A stretch of DNA of 64,000 bases from Vibrio sinus. Its GTDB lineage: Bacteria; Pseudomonadota; Gammaproteobacteria; Enterobacterales; Vibrionaceae. The notes below the pieces were generated by a model. It saw only the letters and a program-made list of their open reading frames with translations, did no database searches and had not been told where the DNA came from. Below are positions 63,373 through 64,000 of the stretch, piece after piece; within the stretch, counting starts at the first letter, position 1; each line of letters begins with the position of its first letter. The stretch covers positions 186,001 through 250,000 of the forward strand of contig NZ_JAMKMR010000005.1 in NCBI RefSeq assembly GCF_023634645.1, read 5' to 3'. A program made the translations under genes and the position numbers.

Positions 63373-64000
63373 ATGAAATGGAAAGTGCAGTGTTACTTGG
63401 CTGCCATTTTAGTGTTCAACTCAGGTGCTTTACATGCTGACCATTCGACTTCGTTGGATCGGCTGACTTATGTAACAGAAGAATACCCCCCCTACAATTA
63501 TACGTTCGACAATGAGCTGACAGGTATTGCTGTTGATTTGTTGCTAAGAGCCTCTGAGATTTCCGGCGATGTCATCCCACTTTCTGGCATATCAGTTCTG
63601 CCCTGGTCCGAAGGGTATCGAGCTGCTCTGGTTGGAGATGATACCGTGGTTTTTTCTACCACGCGCACTAAATTGAGAGAGCATTTATTTCAGTGGGTTG
63701 GCCCAATTAGCAAAACACGCATTGTTGTCCTTGCCCATCGAGAGAGCGGCATTTCCATTAATAGCGTACAAGATCTTATGAATCATAGTATTGGAGTCAT
63801 TCGCGATGATGTAGGAGAACAGCTACTGCTTGAGCTCGGCGTGCCTCGAGAATCGATGCAAGAGCGCAGTGGTGCGCAAGCATTGGCGAGGTCGTTGAAG
63901 AAAAAACGTATCGACTTGTGGGCCTATGAAGAGAACGTTGCTCGCTGGTGGTTTGATAAGTCTGGCTACAATCAAAAAGACTTCGAGGTAGTTTATCTGC
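63373..64000 (+). CDS. Periplasmic solute-binding protein, SBP_bac_3-like (3' end beyond window)
   Basis: GGAG precedes ATG 63373. The visible 209 codons encode a signal peptide (KWKVQCYLAAILVFNSGALH, ending near HADHS) and then LTYVTEEYPPYNYTFDNELT with GIAVDLLLRA, the typical beginning of family-3 binding proteins. Further on come VVFSTTRTKLREHLFQWVGP and IGVIRDDVGEQLLLELGVP. Such proteins bind amino acids or similar solutes, or sense them for signalling. The rest lies beyond the right edge. Confidence 0.88.
   Translation, partial: MKWKVQCYLAAILVFNSGALHADHSTSLDRLTYVTEEYPPYNYTFDNELTGIAVDLLLRASEISGDVIPLSGISVLPWSEGYRAALVGDDTVVFSTTRTKLREHLFQWVGPISKTRIVVLAHRESGISINSVQDLMNHSIGVIRDDVGEQLLLELGVPRESMQERSGAQALARSLKKKRIDLWAYEENVARWWFDKSGYNQKDFEVVYL

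Overview
The window reads as a chromosomal segment of a marine Vibrio. The pointers are a PrtV-type M6 protease of 918 residues, a VxrAB-like two-component pair with its DUF2861-like partner, a Wzi/SLBB-type/Wzz capsule export set of the kind found in Vibrio wbf/K-antigen loci, FadL, DUF3103-like and InvB/SpaK-like proteins, and moderate, AT-leaning base composition. I cannot name the species or the chromosome. No rRNA, tRNA or CRISPR array was found.

Layout. 1-4.2 kb: a chemoreceptor cut by the left edge, then small orphan genes and a repeat-rich gap. 4.2-7.2 kb: a three-gene vxrABC-like signalling operon, convergent with a subtilisin-like secreted protein (7.3-8.7 kb) that lacks the usual catalytic Asp. 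9.1-10.6 kb: a protein made of two periplasmic-binding-protein-like halves. 11.4-33.7 kb: a Wzx/Wzy-type polysaccharide locus (Wzi, SLBB exporter, Wzz, Wzy-like polymerase, four GT-B glycosyltransferases, ManC, ManB, two WbaP copies, Ugd, Wzx, two acetyltransferases). It is predicted to use GDP-mannose and UDP-glucuronate, start on undecaprenyl phosphate, flip, polymerise and export. Its right end is a graveyard: a duplicated manB-tail/wbaP block, a glycosyltransferase stub, a MurB-like fragment and IS1, IS110-like and IS21-like remnants. IS1-type left ends lie at both edges of the locus, facing inward.

35-42.5 kb: a solitary HicB-like protein, an unknown secreted protein, and a four-gene CS1/alternate-type chaperone-usher fimbrial operon (chaperone, tip subunit, usher, pilin). 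42.8-47.2 kb: a 5'-truncated REP-associated transposase beside a two-gene unit that looks like an orphan type III secretion pair: an InvB/SpaK-family chaperone and a 1072-residue putative effector with a clan-CD-like His/Cys peptidase motif and tandem repeats. No secretion apparatus is present in the window.

47.6-51.7 kb: a DUF3103-like secreted protein, a second VxrA-like kinase with a shortened sensor and no response regulator, and an aerolysin-family toxin lacking the N-terminal lobe. 51.8-56.6 kb: FadL, the PrtV metalloprotease, and directly upstream of prtV a small secreted protein resembling the PrtV N-terminal prodomain alone. 56.9-62.6 kb: an ABC-type binding protein, convergent with an operon of an HD-GYP response regulator and a large hybrid kinase. 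The right edge cuts another periplasmic binding protein.

Overall the segment is rich in surface and virulence functions (capsule, fimbriae, toxin, proteases, putative effector) together with sensory systems. The most interesting parts are the orphan effector/chaperone pair, the stand-alone PrtV-prodomain-like protein, the second VxrA-like kinase beside the aerolysin gene, and a 19-bp motif repeated upstream of the capsule and fimbrial operons.
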